This document shows, piece by piece, positions 1-10,051 of a stretch of 64,000 bases of DNA. Numbering within the stretch: the stretch's first letter is position 1; every line of letters begins with the position of its first letter. Made by a program: the position numbers and the translations under genes. The notes beneath the pieces were generated by a model, which saw only the letters and a list, made by a program, of their open reading frames with translations, was not told the origin of the DNA and searched no databases. The stretch comes from Oscillospiraceae bacterium (GTDB taxonomy: Bacteria > Bacillota > Clostridia > Oscillospirales > Ruminococcaceae), in contig WRCY01000003.1 in NCBI GenBank assembly GCA_009783695.1, positions 27,512-91,511 of the forward strand, read 5' to 3'.

Positions 1-2
1 TC

Positions 3-533
3 GTAATGCTCGATAAAGACTTTATTGTCTGGAAGAAGCTTGAACTGGGAGATTCCGTCGTAGCTGCACACCGCGAGGATTTAAATCCCGGTGTTTACCC
101 TGATGTAAGCTACTTTCAAATGCAGACGGGCTATAGGTTTAATCCTTATTTTAACTATACAGCTTTACCGCTTAATACAGCTTTTCTGTACCTGCCCGAT
201 GAAGATTTCAAGCAGTTTTACGTTAATATGGCGATTGAGTTTATGAAGTCTGCACATGATTGCAGCGATTATCTGCGCTACATGGTTTATGCGGAGCAGC
301 GGCTGCTCGCGCTCTGCGCGGATTTTCTGAAACATCCGGTAGAAACGCTGCTCGATAAGGACAGGCTGTTTGAGCCGCAAGCAGATTACACGCACCTATG
401 GGGCGAGAAGCAGAAAATGCGTGACAACCCCGATGCCGAGCGGGAGTTCAACACCCGCTGCCGGGCGCGAATCATGCGGGATTTCCCCGGTTACGAGCAT
501 ATTATCAGTATAATTGAAAGGATAAAACCTTGA
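3..533 (+). CDS. Hypothetical protein, 3' portion (DUF6734-like)
   Basis: The reading frame is open to the left edge of the window, so the true start probably lies outside; the first internal ATG is at 6. The visible 175 residues are soluble, with no membrane segment or signal. The pattern NTAFLYLPDEDFKQFY, then MVYAEQRLLALCADF and THLWGEKQKMRDN, followed by an RARIMRDFP end, resembles my recollection of DUF6734, a family of unknown function often found near glycan or capsule genes. That assignment is from memory and unverified. It ends 61 bases before pyrG with no clear terminator. No function is proposed. Confidence 0.5.
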   Translation, partial: VMLDKDFIVWKKLELGDSVVAAHREDLNPGVYPDVSYFQMQTGYRFNPYFNYTALPLNTAFLYLPDEDFKQFYVNMAIEFMKSAHDCSDYLRYMVYAEQRLLALCADFLKHPVETLLDKDRLFEPQADYTHLWGEKQKMRDNPDAEREFNTRCRARIMRDFPGYEHIISIIERIKP

Positions 534-555
534 AATATACTCTTATTAAATGTAG

Positions 556-2220
<1,665 letters not shown>

Positions 2221-2294
2221 TGAATATGGAATAATGAATAGAATCCGTCGCCGCAGGCGACACAACAATTTTTCATTGTTAATTGGTGAATAAA
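2221..2294. repeat. Family C palindromic element (fragment) before ppk1
   Basis: The gap between pyrG and ppk1 contains GAATATGGAATAATGAATAG, a perfect hairpin GTCGCC-gca-GGCGAC (about 2248-2262) and AACAAT-ttttc-ATTGTT. The same AATAATGAATA words recur at 26155-26180, 34134-34193 and 44606-44627, so this looks like a small dispersed palindromic element rather than a gene-specific terminator. Confidence 0.5.
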
Positions 2295-4496
2295 ATGAAC
2301 CCTAAACCTTACATGGATAACCGCGAGCTCTCATGGCTCAAGTTTAATGCGCGCGTGCTTGAGGAAGCCGAGGACGCGGGTGTTCCGCTGTTTGAGCGTC
2401 TGCGTTTTCTCTCCATCTTCCGCTCAAACATGGACGAGTTTTTCATGATACGCGTAGGAGGCCTTGGCGACCAGCTGCACCTTAAAAAAGAAAGGCTCGA
2501 CACCAAAACTTTCCTCAGCGCGGCAGAGCAGCTGACGCTTATTTCCGAGCGGGTAAAGGAACTTATTCCGCGGTTTACGGAAAGCTACAGCGAGGTAATG
2601 CGGGCTCTCGCACGTGAGGATATTCTTATTCAAGTTCGCCCTGAAAACAAGCACTGCACGCCCGGGAAAACCGCGCTTTCGGCAAGTGACGAGGAGTTTC
2701 TGCGTGCACAGTTTGAGCAGGAGGTTCTGCCGTTTCTCACGCCGTCGGTCATAGACAAGCGGCATCCGAATCACTTTTTGCGGAATCTTGAGCTTTACGC
2801 TGCCGCGTTCTTAAAGAAAGCGGGCTCGGACAAGCAGGAAAAAGGCGGCAATACGATGGTCGGAATCGTGCCGGTACTGTCGCAGGGCGTGTTTAAACGT
2901 GTGTTTTATTTACCGTCAGAGAACGAAGCCGTACGGTTTATACTTGTTGAAGATTTGATTTTATACTACCTTGATAAAGTTTTCAATAATTACGTCATCA
3001 CAGGAAAAGCTATCTTTAAGATTACAAGAAACGCCGACCTTGACGTGAACGAGGCAGTTTTCGATGAGGATATGGAGCTCGATTTCCGCGAAATCATGGA
3101 GGAAATGCTCAAGAAGCGCATAAAGCTCACGCCTGTTAGGATTGATTTCACAGGCGAGAATATCCCGGAGGATTACCAAAAAATCGTTTCAAAGCTGAAC
3201 CTGAATTTAAAAGACAGCTTCACGTTCCTGCTTGAGGCGCCGCTTGATTTTACTTTTATCGGCGAGCTTGAGGAAAAATTAAAAGACAGGCAGGAACTTT
3301 TTTATGAAAAACTAAGTCCGCGGCAGGCATTTCTTGCTGACCCGAACGAGAAGATTCTGAAGCAGCTCGACAAAGGCGATATTCTGCTTTGCTATCCTTA
3401 TGAGAGCATTAACACGTTTATAAAGCTTTTGGAGGAGGCTGCCGCAGACCCTCTTGTCGTTTCGATTAAAATTACGCTCTACCGCGTGGCGCGGGACAGC
3501 AAGGTCATCAACGCGCTGATTACCGCCGCCGAAAACGGCAAGGACGTACTCGCTTTGGTTGAGCTGCGCGCGCGGTTTGACGAGGAAAATAACATCGGCT
3601 GGTCGGTGCGGCTTGAAGACGCAGGCGTAAACGTTATGTACGGGCTCGAGGACTTAAAAGTCCACTCGAAGCTACTGTTAATCACCAAAAAAAGCGGGCA
3701 GGGAATAAAATACTACACCCAAATAGGCACCGGGAACTATAACGAGCGTACGTCAAGGCTTTACACCGATTTCACATTAATGACGAGCGCGCAGGACATA
3801 GGCTCGGACGCTTCGCTGGTTTTCAACGCGCTGTCCGTGGGCACAACGGTCAGCAACACGAGTACGCTTTGGGTCGCGCCCAAGGGATTAAAGCCGCGTG
3901 TTGTTGAGATGCTCGACACTGAAATAATTTACGGAAAAGAGGGATACATCGGCTTCAAGCTCAACTCCCTCACTGACCGTGACATAATAGAAAAGCTTGT
4001 TGAAGCAAGCAAGAAGGGCGTTAAAATCGAGTTGCTTGTGCGGGGGATTTGCTGTCTGATTGCGGGCGTTCCGGGGGAAACCGAGAATATAACGGTGACG
4101 TCGGTAGTCGGGCGGTTTTTGGAGCACAGCAGGGTTTATATTTTCGGGCGCGGCGGCAGGCAGAAAATCTATATCTCATCGGCTGATTTTATGACGCGCA
4201 ACACCGAGAAGCGCGTGGAGGTCGCTTCGCCCGTCCGCGACCCGCGTACACGCGAGCTTATACTTGAAGATTTTAACGCGCTTCTTCATAATAACTCAAA
4301 AGCGCGCGTGCAAAACAACGCAGGAGTCTACGAAAAATCTCAGCCGAACGAAAGCGATAAGGACACGCAGACAGAGCTTTATAAGCTCGCGTATAAACGC
4401 GAGCGGGAACGCGATTTTAACAGGATTAAACCTAAAAAAATATCATGGTTCAAAAGAATAATCGGTAAGATTAAGTTTGAAAATAAACACAACTGA
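2295..4496 (+). CDS. ppk1: Polyphosphate kinase 1
   Basis: PPK1 reversibly polymerises the ATP gamma-phosphate into polyphosphate through a phosphohistidine. The protein (733 aa from ATG 2295) has the family start DNRELSWLKFNARVLEEA, a middle body, and two phospholipase-D-like halves. The autophosphorylated His is in DLKVHSKLL (about His457) and the second conserved His is in FLEHSRVYIFGRGG (about His611). The open frame reaches a TTG at 2283, but the ATG at 2295 fits the family N-terminus better; its SD is weak (GGTGAAT). The C-terminus has a basic tail (KRERERDFNRIKPKK). Family identity is firm. Confidence 0.95.
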   Translation: MNPKPYMDNRELSWLKFNARVLEEAEDAGVPLFERLRFLSIFRSNMDEFFMIRVGGLGDQLHLKKERLDTKTFLSAAEQLTLISERVKELIPRFTESYSEVMRALAREDILIQVRPENKHCTPGKTALSASDEEFLRAQFEQEVLPFLTPSVIDKRHPNHFLRNLELYAAAFLKKAGSDKQEKGGNTMVGIVPVLSQGVFKRVFYLPSENEAVRFILVEDLILYYLDKVFNNYVITGKAIFKITRNADLDVNEAVFDEDMELDFREIMEEMLKKRIKLTPVRIDFTGENIPEDYQKIVSKLNLNLKDSFTFLLEAPLDFTFIGELEEKLKDRQELFYEKLSPRQAFLADPNEKILKQLDKGDILLCYPYESINTFIKLLEEAAADPLVVSIKITLYRVARDSKVINALITAAENGKDVLALVELRARFDEENNIGWSVRLEDAGVNVMYGLEDLKVHSKLLLITKKSGQGIKYYTQIGTGNYNERTSRLYTDFTLMTSAQDIGSDASLVFNALSVGTTVSNTSTLWVAPKGLKPRVVEMLDTEIIYGKEGYIGFKLNSLTDRDIIEKLVEASKKGVKIELLVRGICCLIAGVPGETENITVTSVVGRFLEHSRVYIFGRGGRQKIYISSADFMTRNTEKRVEVASPVRDPRTRELILEDFNALLHNNSKARVQNNAGVYEKSQPNESDKDTQTELYKLAYKRERERDFNRIKPKKISWFKRIIGKIKFENKHN

Positions 4497-4553
4497 ATCG
4501 GGGAAAAAGTTGTTTTCATTCCACTTTTGTGAAGAAAGTATTTAATGAAAATA
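4480..4553 (+). repeat. R1 repeat, single copy before the GNAT gene
   Basis: This copy of the dispersed R1 unit has GAATCGGGGAAAA, a TGTTTTC right arm, ATTCC and CTTTTGTGAAGAAAG. Its SD core is mutated (AAAGTA instead of AAAGGA) and it lies about 80 bases upstream of the next start, so it probably no longer starts translation. Confidence 0.75.
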
Positions 4554-4633
4554 AACGTGATAATTAAAACTCGCGTAAGTATAAATGAATTTACACAATT
4601 AAACGATACAGAAAAGGAAAGGAAAGTTATTAA

Positions 4634-5116
4634 ATGTATAATGTGAAAGAAATAACGCGGGACGAAGTTCCGGCGAGCGCGGAAATAATAAGGCAGTCAT
4701 TCAGAACTGTAGCCGATGAATTCGGCATTAACGAGGAGAACACGCCGACGCACGGAACGTTCTTGAAAGATGAAAAGCTGCTTGAAAATTTTGACAGAGG
4801 TATAAAAATGTTCGGCTTGTTCGAGTGGGAAAAGCAGGTCGGATTTGTCGCGGTTGAAACCAGGGACGGCGAGAATTATTATGTCGAAAAGCTCGCAGTT
4901 CTGCCCGGCTACCGGCACAGGAGAGGCGGCAAGGATTTAATGAAAGCCGCCGAGGAATATATCAGAAATGAGGGCGGGAAGTTGATTTCAATCGGGATTA
5001 TTTACGAAAATAAAGTGCTTCTGGAATGGTATACAAATCTCGGTTACGAGGAAGCGGGAACAAAAAATTTCCCGAATTTCCCGTTCACCGTATGCTTTAT
5101 GAAAAAAGAAGTATAA
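4634..5116 (+). CDS. GNAT-family N-acetyltransferase
   Basis: A 160-residue single-domain GCN5-related acetyltransferase, likely cytosolic, that would transfer an acetyl group from acetyl-CoA to an unknown amine. The acetyl-CoA binding region is visible as YVEKLAVLPGYRHRRGGKDLMKAAEEY (R/Q-x-x-G-x-G/A-like, read here as RHRRGGK), followed by the late beta-strand and helix NKVLLEWYTNLGYEEAGT typical of GNAT folds. The start is supported by a purine-rich SD region, AAAAGGAAAGGAAAG, ending about 8 bases before the ATG. It stands alone between ppk1 and polA. The substrate cannot be inferred. Confidence 0.85.
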   Translation: MYNVKEITRDEVPASAEIIRQSFRTVADEFGINEENTPTHGTFLKDEKLLENFDRGIKMFGLFEWEKQVGFVAVETRDGENYYVEKLAVLPGYRHRRGGKDLMKAAEEYIRNEGGKLISIGIIYENKVLLEWYTNLGYEEAGTKNFPNFPFTVCFMKKEV

Positions 5117-5117
5117 A

Positions 5118-5196
5118 AGCTTGAAAATAACCGGCACCGAATCGGGGAAACGAAACTTTTCATTCATTGTCGGTATTAAAAGGACATGGTGAAAAA
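5118..5196 (+). repeat. R1 repeat, single copy before polA
   Basis: Begins with GCTTGAAAATAA, then CCGAATCGGGGAAACG and TTTTCATTC, and ends TAAAAGGACATGGTGAAAAA directly before the polA ATG. The hairpin arms are degraded here but the SD (AAAGGA) is retained and placed to serve polA. Confidence 0.75.
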
Positions 5197-7557
5197 ATGA
5201 GATTATTGGTAATTGACGGCAACAGCATAGCCAACCGTGCGTTCTACGGAATCCGCCCGCTTTCTAATAAAGCAGGTGTGCCGACGCACGCTGTGACGGG
5301 TTTCATGAACATTTACCTGAAGCTGCAGAAGCAGTTTAAACCCGATGCGGCAGCGGTTGCTTTTGATGTGAGGAAGCCGACTTTCCGGGCAAAAATATAC
5401 CCGGAGTATAAGGCGAACCGCAAAGGCATGCCGGACGAACTCGCCGTTCAGTTACCCTATATAAAACAGCTCCTCTCCGCACTCGGCGTGGCTGTGCTTG
5501 AGCAGGAGGGCTTCGAGGCCGATGATATTTTAGGCACGCTGGCAAACGCCGCAAATGCATCTGCAAACGAGTGCATACTCGCTACCGGCGACCGCGACGC
5601 CTTTCAGCTCGTGAACGAAAAAGTCAGTGTTAATCTTGCTAAAACAAACGACGACACAGTTTTCACACCGGAGCTTATACGCGAAACCTACGGAATTTCG
5701 CCAGCGCAGATGGTTGACGTGAAAGCGCTGATGGGCGATTCAAGCGATAATATACCCGGAGTAAAAGGAATAGGCGAGAAAACAGCTTTCGATTTGATTC
5801 AAAAGTACGCAGGAATTGATGAAATCTATGAGAATTTAGATTCGCTTGAAATTTCGGCGGGCGTGAAAAAGAAGCTGTCCGACGGACGGGAAATGTGCTT
5901 TTTAAGCCGTGAGCTCGGTACAATTGCGCTTGATGTTCCGATATCGACCGCATACGGCGATTATGTTTTACACGGACGTGACGACGCAAAGCTCGGGCAA
6001 ATTTTAAACGAGCTTGAAATGTTTTCGTTCTTAAAAAAGTTCAATGTTACTGCAGGGAATGATGCTTCCGCCGTATTGCAGGAACCTACGAAAGCGGCGG
6101 AAGAATCAGCCGGGTTTATATCATTAAAGGAAGCAACGGAGTCAGATACTGATGAGTTTTTAAGCGGTGATGAGCCTAAAAGAACACACGATTTAAAAGC
6201 GTTGTGGAATCATGCGTTTGAGCGCGGCATAAGAATTAAAAACGTGGTTTTCGATACGGTACTGGCGGCGTACCTGCTCGGCTTAAACCCTGATGAACAC
6301 ACGCCCGAGTGGCTTTACGGCAAACTTTGCGCCGAGGATATGACGGAGCTTTTGAAAGACATAGAAATCCCGCTGACAGAAGTGCTCGTCAGCATGGAGC
6401 GTGCGGGAATCGAGCTTGACAAGGACGGAATAGGGGCTTTCGGCAAGGAGCTTGAAAGCGATATTGACAGAATCCAAAGCGAGATTTATGAGCTTGCAGA
6501 CGCGGTTTTTAACATCTCGTCGCCGAAGCAGCTCGGCGAGATTTTGTTCGATAAATTAATGCTGCCGCACGGCAAGAAAACAAAAACAGGTTACTCAACA
6601 AACGCCGACGTGCTCGAGAACCTGATGGATAAACATGATATAATCCCGCTTATAATCGAGTTCCGCGCACTTACGAAGCTCAATTCAACCTACGTCGCGG
6701 GCTTGCTCAAGCTCGTCGGCGAAGACAGCAGAATTCACACGACTTTCATGCAGACAATCACGCGCACGGGGCGCATTTCCTCGGTCGAGCCGAATATTCA
6801 GAACATTCCCGTAAGAACTGCCAGAGGCAGGCAGATGCGACGGTTTTTCCGCGCTAAAAGCGGGCATATGCTGGTAGACGCCGACTATTCGCAGATTGAA
6901 CTGCGCGTTCTTGCGCATATTTCCGGCGATGAAATCATGAAGCAGGCGTTCAGTGAGGACGCGGATATTCACACGATTACGGCGGCGCAGGTGTTTAATC
7001 AGCCGCCGGAGTGGATAACGCCCGAGCTGCGGACCGCGGCAAAAGCCGTAAATTTCGGCATTGTTTACGGCATTGGCGCATTCTCGCTCGCCAAGGACAT
7101 TGACGTCAGCGTCAGCGAAGCGAAGAGTTATATCGAGAGCTATCTCGCAAAGTATAAAGGCGTGAAAACCTACATGAATACTGTGATTGCAGGTGCGAAA
7201 AAAAGCGGCGGCGTTTCAACAATGTTCGGACGCAAAAGATACATCACCGAAATAAATTCAACAAACAAAATCGTCGAATCCGCAGGCAGGCGAATAGCGC
7301 AAAACACGCCGATTCAAGGCACGGCGGCGGATATAATCAAGCTTGCGATGATTCGGGTGTATAACAGAATTCGTGAGAAGGGCTTAAAGGCGCGGCTGAT
7401 TCTGCAGGTTCACGACGAACTTATTGTCGAGGCGCCTGTGAACGAAATGTTCGAGGTTGAGAAGCTGCTTAAAGAAGAAATGGAAGCTGCGGCAACGCTG
7501 TCCGTACCGCTCTTAGCGGACGTGAAAAGCGGCAAGACTTGGTTTGACGCGCACTGA
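5197..7557 (+). CDS. polA: DNA polymerase I
   Basis: DNA polymerase I fills gaps and removes RNA primers in replication and repair. From ATG 5197 (SD AAAGGA from R1) the product is 786 aa, shorter than the usual 870-930. The N-terminal 5'-3' nuclease domain is intact (LLVIDGNSIANRAFYGI, EADDILGTLA, GDSSDNIPGVKGIGEKTA). The polymerase domain has motif A DADYSQIELR (catalytic Asp about 563), motif B RTAAKAVNFGIVYG and motif C VHDELI (His739, Asp740). The middle 3'-5' exonuclease region is shortened and I see no DxE exonuclease motif, so proofreading is probably absent, as in many Firmicutes and Thermus enzymes. An upstream TTG at 5167 is not favoured. Confidence 0.95.
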   Translation: MRLLVIDGNSIANRAFYGIRPLSNKAGVPTHAVTGFMNIYLKLQKQFKPDAAAVAFDVRKPTFRAKIYPEYKANRKGMPDELAVQLPYIKQLLSALGVAVLEQEGFEADDILGTLANAANASANECILATGDRDAFQLVNEKVSVNLAKTNDDTVFTPELIRETYGISPAQMVDVKALMGDSSDNIPGVKGIGEKTAFDLIQKYAGIDEIYENLDSLEISAGVKKKLSDGREMCFLSRELGTIALDVPISTAYGDYVLHGRDDAKLGQILNELEMFSFLKKFNVTAGNDASAVLQEPTKAAEESAGFISLKEATESDTDEFLSGDEPKRTHDLKALWNHAFERGIRIKNVVFDTVLAAYLLGLNPDEHTPEWLYGKLCAEDMTELLKDIEIPLTEVLVSMERAGIELDKDGIGAFGKELESDIDRIQSEIYELADAVFNISSPKQLGEILFDKLMLPHGKKTKTGYSTNADVLENLMDKHDIIPLIIEFRALTKLNSTYVAGLLKLVGEDSRIHTTFMQTITRTGRISSVEPNIQNIPVRTARGRQMRRFFRAKSGHMLVDADYSQIELRVLAHISGDEIMKQAFSEDADIHTITAAQVFNQPPEWITPELRTAAKAVNFGIVYGIGAFSLAKDIDVSVSEAKSYIESYLAKYKGVKTYMNTVIAGAKKSGGVSTMFGRKRYITEINSTNKIVESAGRRIAQNTPIQGTAADIIKLAMIRVYNRIREKGLKARLILQVHDELIVEAPVNEMFEVEKLLKEEMEAAATLSVPLLADVKSGKTWFDAH

Positions 7558-7592
7558 CAAACAATTGACAATGTACAATTGCGAGGAAATTT
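7558..7592. repeat. Short CAATTG-rich intergenic spacer
   Basis: The polA-phosphatase gap contains CAATTGACAATGTACAATTG, a short palindrome-rich stretch followed by GCGAGGAAA, the SD for the next gene. It resembles fragments of the AT-rich family C elements. Confidence 0.35.
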
Positions 7593-8012
7593 ATGAGGAA
7601 TATCTTAATAGTTTGTACTGCTAATCAAACGCGCAGCCTGATGGCTATGGAAGTTGCGAATCACATTGCGCAGATTTCCGGTAAAGCAGATGAACTGCGC
7701 TTCGACAGTGCGGGAACCGCCGTAATGGGAAGCGAGAGCGACCCCGCGGCGAAGCGGCTGCTGGCGGAAGCCGGCATTGAATCCACGCACAGCCCCACGC
7801 ATTTTTCTTATTTGGAACTTGACGATTACGACGAGATTCACGTAATGACCGGCAGGCACAAGACTGCACTCTGCGCTTATAACAAAAGCGCGGATTTGGA
7901 AAGGAAAATCAAGGTTTTAAACGTAGACGACCCGTACGGACGAGGCACCCGCGAGTATCAGAGCTGCCTTGAAAAGTTAAAAGGATTTTATGAGAAATTT
8001 ATTAACGGCTGA
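7593..8012 (+). CDS. Low-molecular-weight protein phosphatase family
   Basis: A 139-residue protein of the low-molecular-weight tyrosine/arginine phosphatase superfamily. The phosphate-binding loop C-x5-R-S is at residues 9-16 (CTANQTRS), right after the first beta-strand, and the general-acid Asp is in DDPYGRGTREY near the C-terminus. In Firmicutes this family includes the protein-arginine phosphatase YwlE, but the usual CTGNTCRS loop is diverged here, so substrate (pTyr, pArg, or arsenate-reductase-like use) is undecided. SD GAGGAAA precedes ATG 7593. Its 3' end overlaps rimI by 23 bases, so the two are translationally linked. Confidence 0.85.
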   Translation: MRNILIVCTANQTRSLMAMEVANHIAQISGKADELRFDSAGTAVMGSESDPAAKRLLAEAGIESTHSPTHFSYLELDDYDEIHVMTGRHKTALCAYNKSADLERKIKVLNVDDPYGRGTREYQSCLEKLKGFYEKFING

Positions 8013-8394
8013 GCAGATTTTCGGCATAGAGCAGAAAAGCTTTGACGAACCGTGGAGCATGGAAATGATTACGGCACAGTTGAATTCCGGGAACAGCACG
8101 ACGCTCATCAAGACCGTGAACGGTGTTCCCGCCGGCTACGCGACGGGATTAAAACTTGAGGAAGAATCTGAACTTTACCGCATCGCAGTGCTCCCCGAAT
8201 ACCGCGGACAAGGCATAGCGAAAGAGCTGCTCGCACGGTTCATAGAGAAGTGCGAAGGCGATATATTTTTGGAAGTCCGCTCGAGAAACACAGCGGCTGT
8301 TCATCTTTATAAAAGCGCGGGTTTCAAGCAGGCGGGGCTGCGGAAGAATTATTACGGAGACGACGACGCTTTGATATTCAAGAAAGAAGTTTAA
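7990..8394 (+). CDS. rimI: RimI-like ribosomal protein alanine N-acetyltransferase
   Basis: RimI acetylates the N-terminal alanine of ribosomal protein S18; close paralogs exist, so the exact target is inferred. The 134-residue GNAT protein carries LYRIAVLPEYRGQGIAKELL (acetyl-CoA loop RGQGIA) and LEVRSRNTAAVHLYKSAGF, the signature RimI pattern with an E-R-N-A-Y-F series. The start at 7990 lies inside the phosphatase gene, preceded by AAAAGGA at the right spacing. The gene is not next to tsaB/tsaD as in many Firmicutes. Confidence 0.85.
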   Translation: MRNLLTAEQIFGIEQKSFDEPWSMEMITAQLNSGNSTTLIKTVNGVPAGYATGLKLEEESELYRIAVLPEYRGQGIAKELLARFIEKCEGDIFLEVRSRNTAAVHLYKSAGFKQAGLRKNYYGDDDALIFKKEV

Positions 8395-8538
8395 AATAAA
8401 ACCGAATCGGGGAAATGTTGTTTTCATTTTGCTTTTGTGAAGAAAGGGCTTAATGAAAACAAGTTTAAAATAAATGAAACCGAATCGGGGAAAACGTTGT
8501 TTTCATTTTGCTTTTGTGAAGAAAGGACTTAATTAAAA
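8386..8538 (+). repeat. R1 repeat, two tandem copies before the pyridoxamine kinase gene
   Basis: Two near-identical units in direct tandem. Both read CCGAATCGGGG, a TTGTTTTCATTTTGC stretch, CTTTTGTGAAGAAAGG and end in CTTAAT. The first begins on the stop codon of rimI (AAGTTTAA). The second keeps a perfect GAAAAC-GTT-GTTTTC hairpin and supplies the SD (AAAGGA) about 14 bases before the ATG at 8539. Confidence 0.85.
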
Positions 8539-9384
8539 ATGCATGAAATAAAAAAAGCGGCGGCAATTCACGACCTTTCGGGCTTCGGGCGGTGTTCGCT
8601 GACGGTGATTCTGCCGATTTTATCGGCGATGGGCGTACAAGTCTGCCCCGTCCCGACGGCAGTGCTCGCCACGCACACGGGCGGCTTCGGCAAGGTTGAA
8701 ATCAATGACCTTACCGATTTTATACCCCGTGCGCTAAAAAAATATAAGGAGCTCGGAATAAACTTTGATGCAGTATACAGCGGCTTTCTCGCTTCTGAAA
8801 AGCAAATCGACCACTGCCTTGACTTCTTTAAAAGCTATCCCGGCTCGCTTAAAGTCGTTGACCCCGTAATGGGCGACCACGGCAAGGTTTACAGCACGTA
8901 TACGCCGGAGCTTTGTGCAAGAATGTGCGAGCTCGCAAACATCGCGGATATAATAACGCCCAACGTCACCGAGGCGGCTATTTTACTCGGCGAGGAGTAC
9001 CGGCAAACATTAGACCTTGAAACGGCGAAGTGCTGGCTCCGGCGGCTTGGTGAACGCGCATCGGCTGTTGTTATAACGGGTGTTCGTCTTACGGACGAAA
9101 GCGTTGTTAATATCTGTACAGGCAAAAACGACCGGGCTGTTGTTGAGTGCGATTATGTGCCGCAGGATTACCCGGGTACCGGCGATATTTTCACCGCCGT
9201 GCTGACGGGCGGGCTGCTCAGAGGCGAAGAACTGCACGCTGCCGTGGACAGGGCGACAAGCTTTACGCAGACGGCAATCCGTGCGACTTATTTGCGCGCA
9301 GCGACACCGCGCAACGGCGTTGTTTTCGAGGAATTCCTGCCCATGCTTACATCAGATTATGCTAACATGCAGTTAAAACATTGA
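8539..9384 (+). CDS. Pyridoxamine/pyridoxine kinase (PdxY/PdxK type)
   Basis: A 281-residue ribokinase-superfamily protein that would phosphorylate pyridoxal, pyridoxine or pyridoxamine for PLP salvage. It starts IHDLSGFGRCSLTVILPILSAMG, has the PVPTAVLATHTGGF substrate region, VVDPVMGDHGK in the middle, TPNVTEA and the anion-hole/catalytic motif YPGTGDIF near residue 215. These match pyridoxal/pyridoxamine kinases better than the ThiD/HMP kinase group. Translation probably depends on the SD in the tandem R1 copies upstream. It stands as a single gene before a promoter region at 9426. Confidence 0.9.
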   Translation: MHEIKKAAAIHDLSGFGRCSLTVILPILSAMGVQVCPVPTAVLATHTGGFGKVEINDLTDFIPRALKKYKELGINFDAVYSGFLASEKQIDHCLDFFKSYPGSLKVVDPVMGDHGKVYSTYTPELCARMCELANIADIITPNVTEAAILLGEEYRQTLDLETAKCWLRRLGERASAVVITGVRLTDESVVNICTGKNDRAVVECDYVPQDYPGTGDIFTAVLTGGLLRGEELHAAVDRATSFTQTAIRATYLRAATPRNGVVFEEFLPMLTSDYANMQLKH

Positions 9385-9425
9385 CTGCTTTACGGTCTTT
9401 TTACCGCCATATAAGAAAATAAAGC

Positions 9426-9454
9426 TTGAAATATTTCCCGAAATGTGGTAAAAT
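9426..9454 (+). promoter_or_regulatory. Promoter for trmL
   Basis: TTGAAA (9426-9431), 17-base spacer, TAAAAT (9449-9454). It lies upstream of the R1 copy, which therefore forms the 5' UTR of trmL. Confidence 0.7.
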
Positions 9455-9466
9455 ATACAGATGAAA

Positions 9467-9546
9467 AGTTTGAGAATAGAACTAAATCGGGAAAACGTTG
9501 TTTTCATTCCGCTTTTTGTGAAGAAAGGAATTAATGAAAACCAAAA
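9467..9546 (+). repeat. R1 repeat, single copy before trmL
   Basis: Reads AAGTTTGAGAATAGAACTAAATC, then GGGAAAAC-GTT-GTTTTC (intact hairpin), ATTCCGC and GTGAAGAAAGGAATTAATG, then the trmL ATG at 9547. The transcription start expected from the promoter at 9426-9454 is just upstream, placing R1 in the leader RNA. Confidence 0.85.
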
Positions 9547-10029
9547 ATGACTTTAAACATCGTTCTCGTAGAGCCGCAAATCCCGCAGAACACCGGAAAC
9601 ATAGCCCGTACCTGCGCCGCAACCGGTGCGCGGCTTCATCTGGTGAAGCCGCTGGGCTTTGAGATTGACAGCGCAAAGCTGAAGCGCGCCGGGCTCGATT
9701 ACTGGGAGCTGCTTGATATTACCTATTATGACGGACTTGAGGATTTTATGAGCAGAGCCGCGGGGGAATGCTTTTTCTTCTCGACAAAGTCGCCGAAGCC
9801 TCATTCCGGCGTAATCTACCCCAACAACGCCTGTATAGTTTTCGGCAGGGAGGATAAAGGTTTACCTGAAGAATTGCTTTATGGAAACCTTGAGCGTTGT
9901 GTGCGAATCCCGATGATAAGCGACGCGAGAAGCCTTAACCTCTCAAACAGCGTCGCCGTGGGGGTTTACGAAGTGCTCAGACAATGGGGGTATCCGAATC
10001 TGCAGAACGCAGGAAAATTAAAAACATAA
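9547..10029 (+). CDS. trmL: tRNA (cytidine(34)-2'-O)-methyltransferase TrmL
   Basis: TrmL is a SPOUT-class enzyme that 2'-O-methylates the wobble nucleotide of tRNA-Leu isoacceptors using S-adenosylmethionine. The 160-residue protein has the small-SpoU family start NIVLVEPQIPQNTGNIARTCAATG, the middle IVFGREDKGLPEELL, and the knot-forming C-terminus RIPMISDARSLNLSNSVAVGVYE. Length matches the single-domain family. R1 supplies the SD. The next gene, degV, starts 22 bases downstream, so the two may share a transcript. Confidence 0.93.
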   Translation: MTLNIVLVEPQIPQNTGNIARTCAATGARLHLVKPLGFEIDSAKLKRAGLDYWELLDITYYDGLEDFMSRAAGECFFFSTKSPKPHSGVIYPNNACIVFGREDKGLPEELLYGNLERCVRIPMISDARSLNLSNSVAVGVYEVLRQWGYPNLQNAGKLKT

Positions 10030-10051
10030 AGGACAAAGGAGAAGTACAAAA

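Noticed and set aside
2283-2294. TTG-initiated extension of ppk1 (and of polA at 5167)
   Set aside because: Each has a downstream ATG that fits the family N-terminus; the polA ATG also has a better SD. The extensions lie in repeat sequence.
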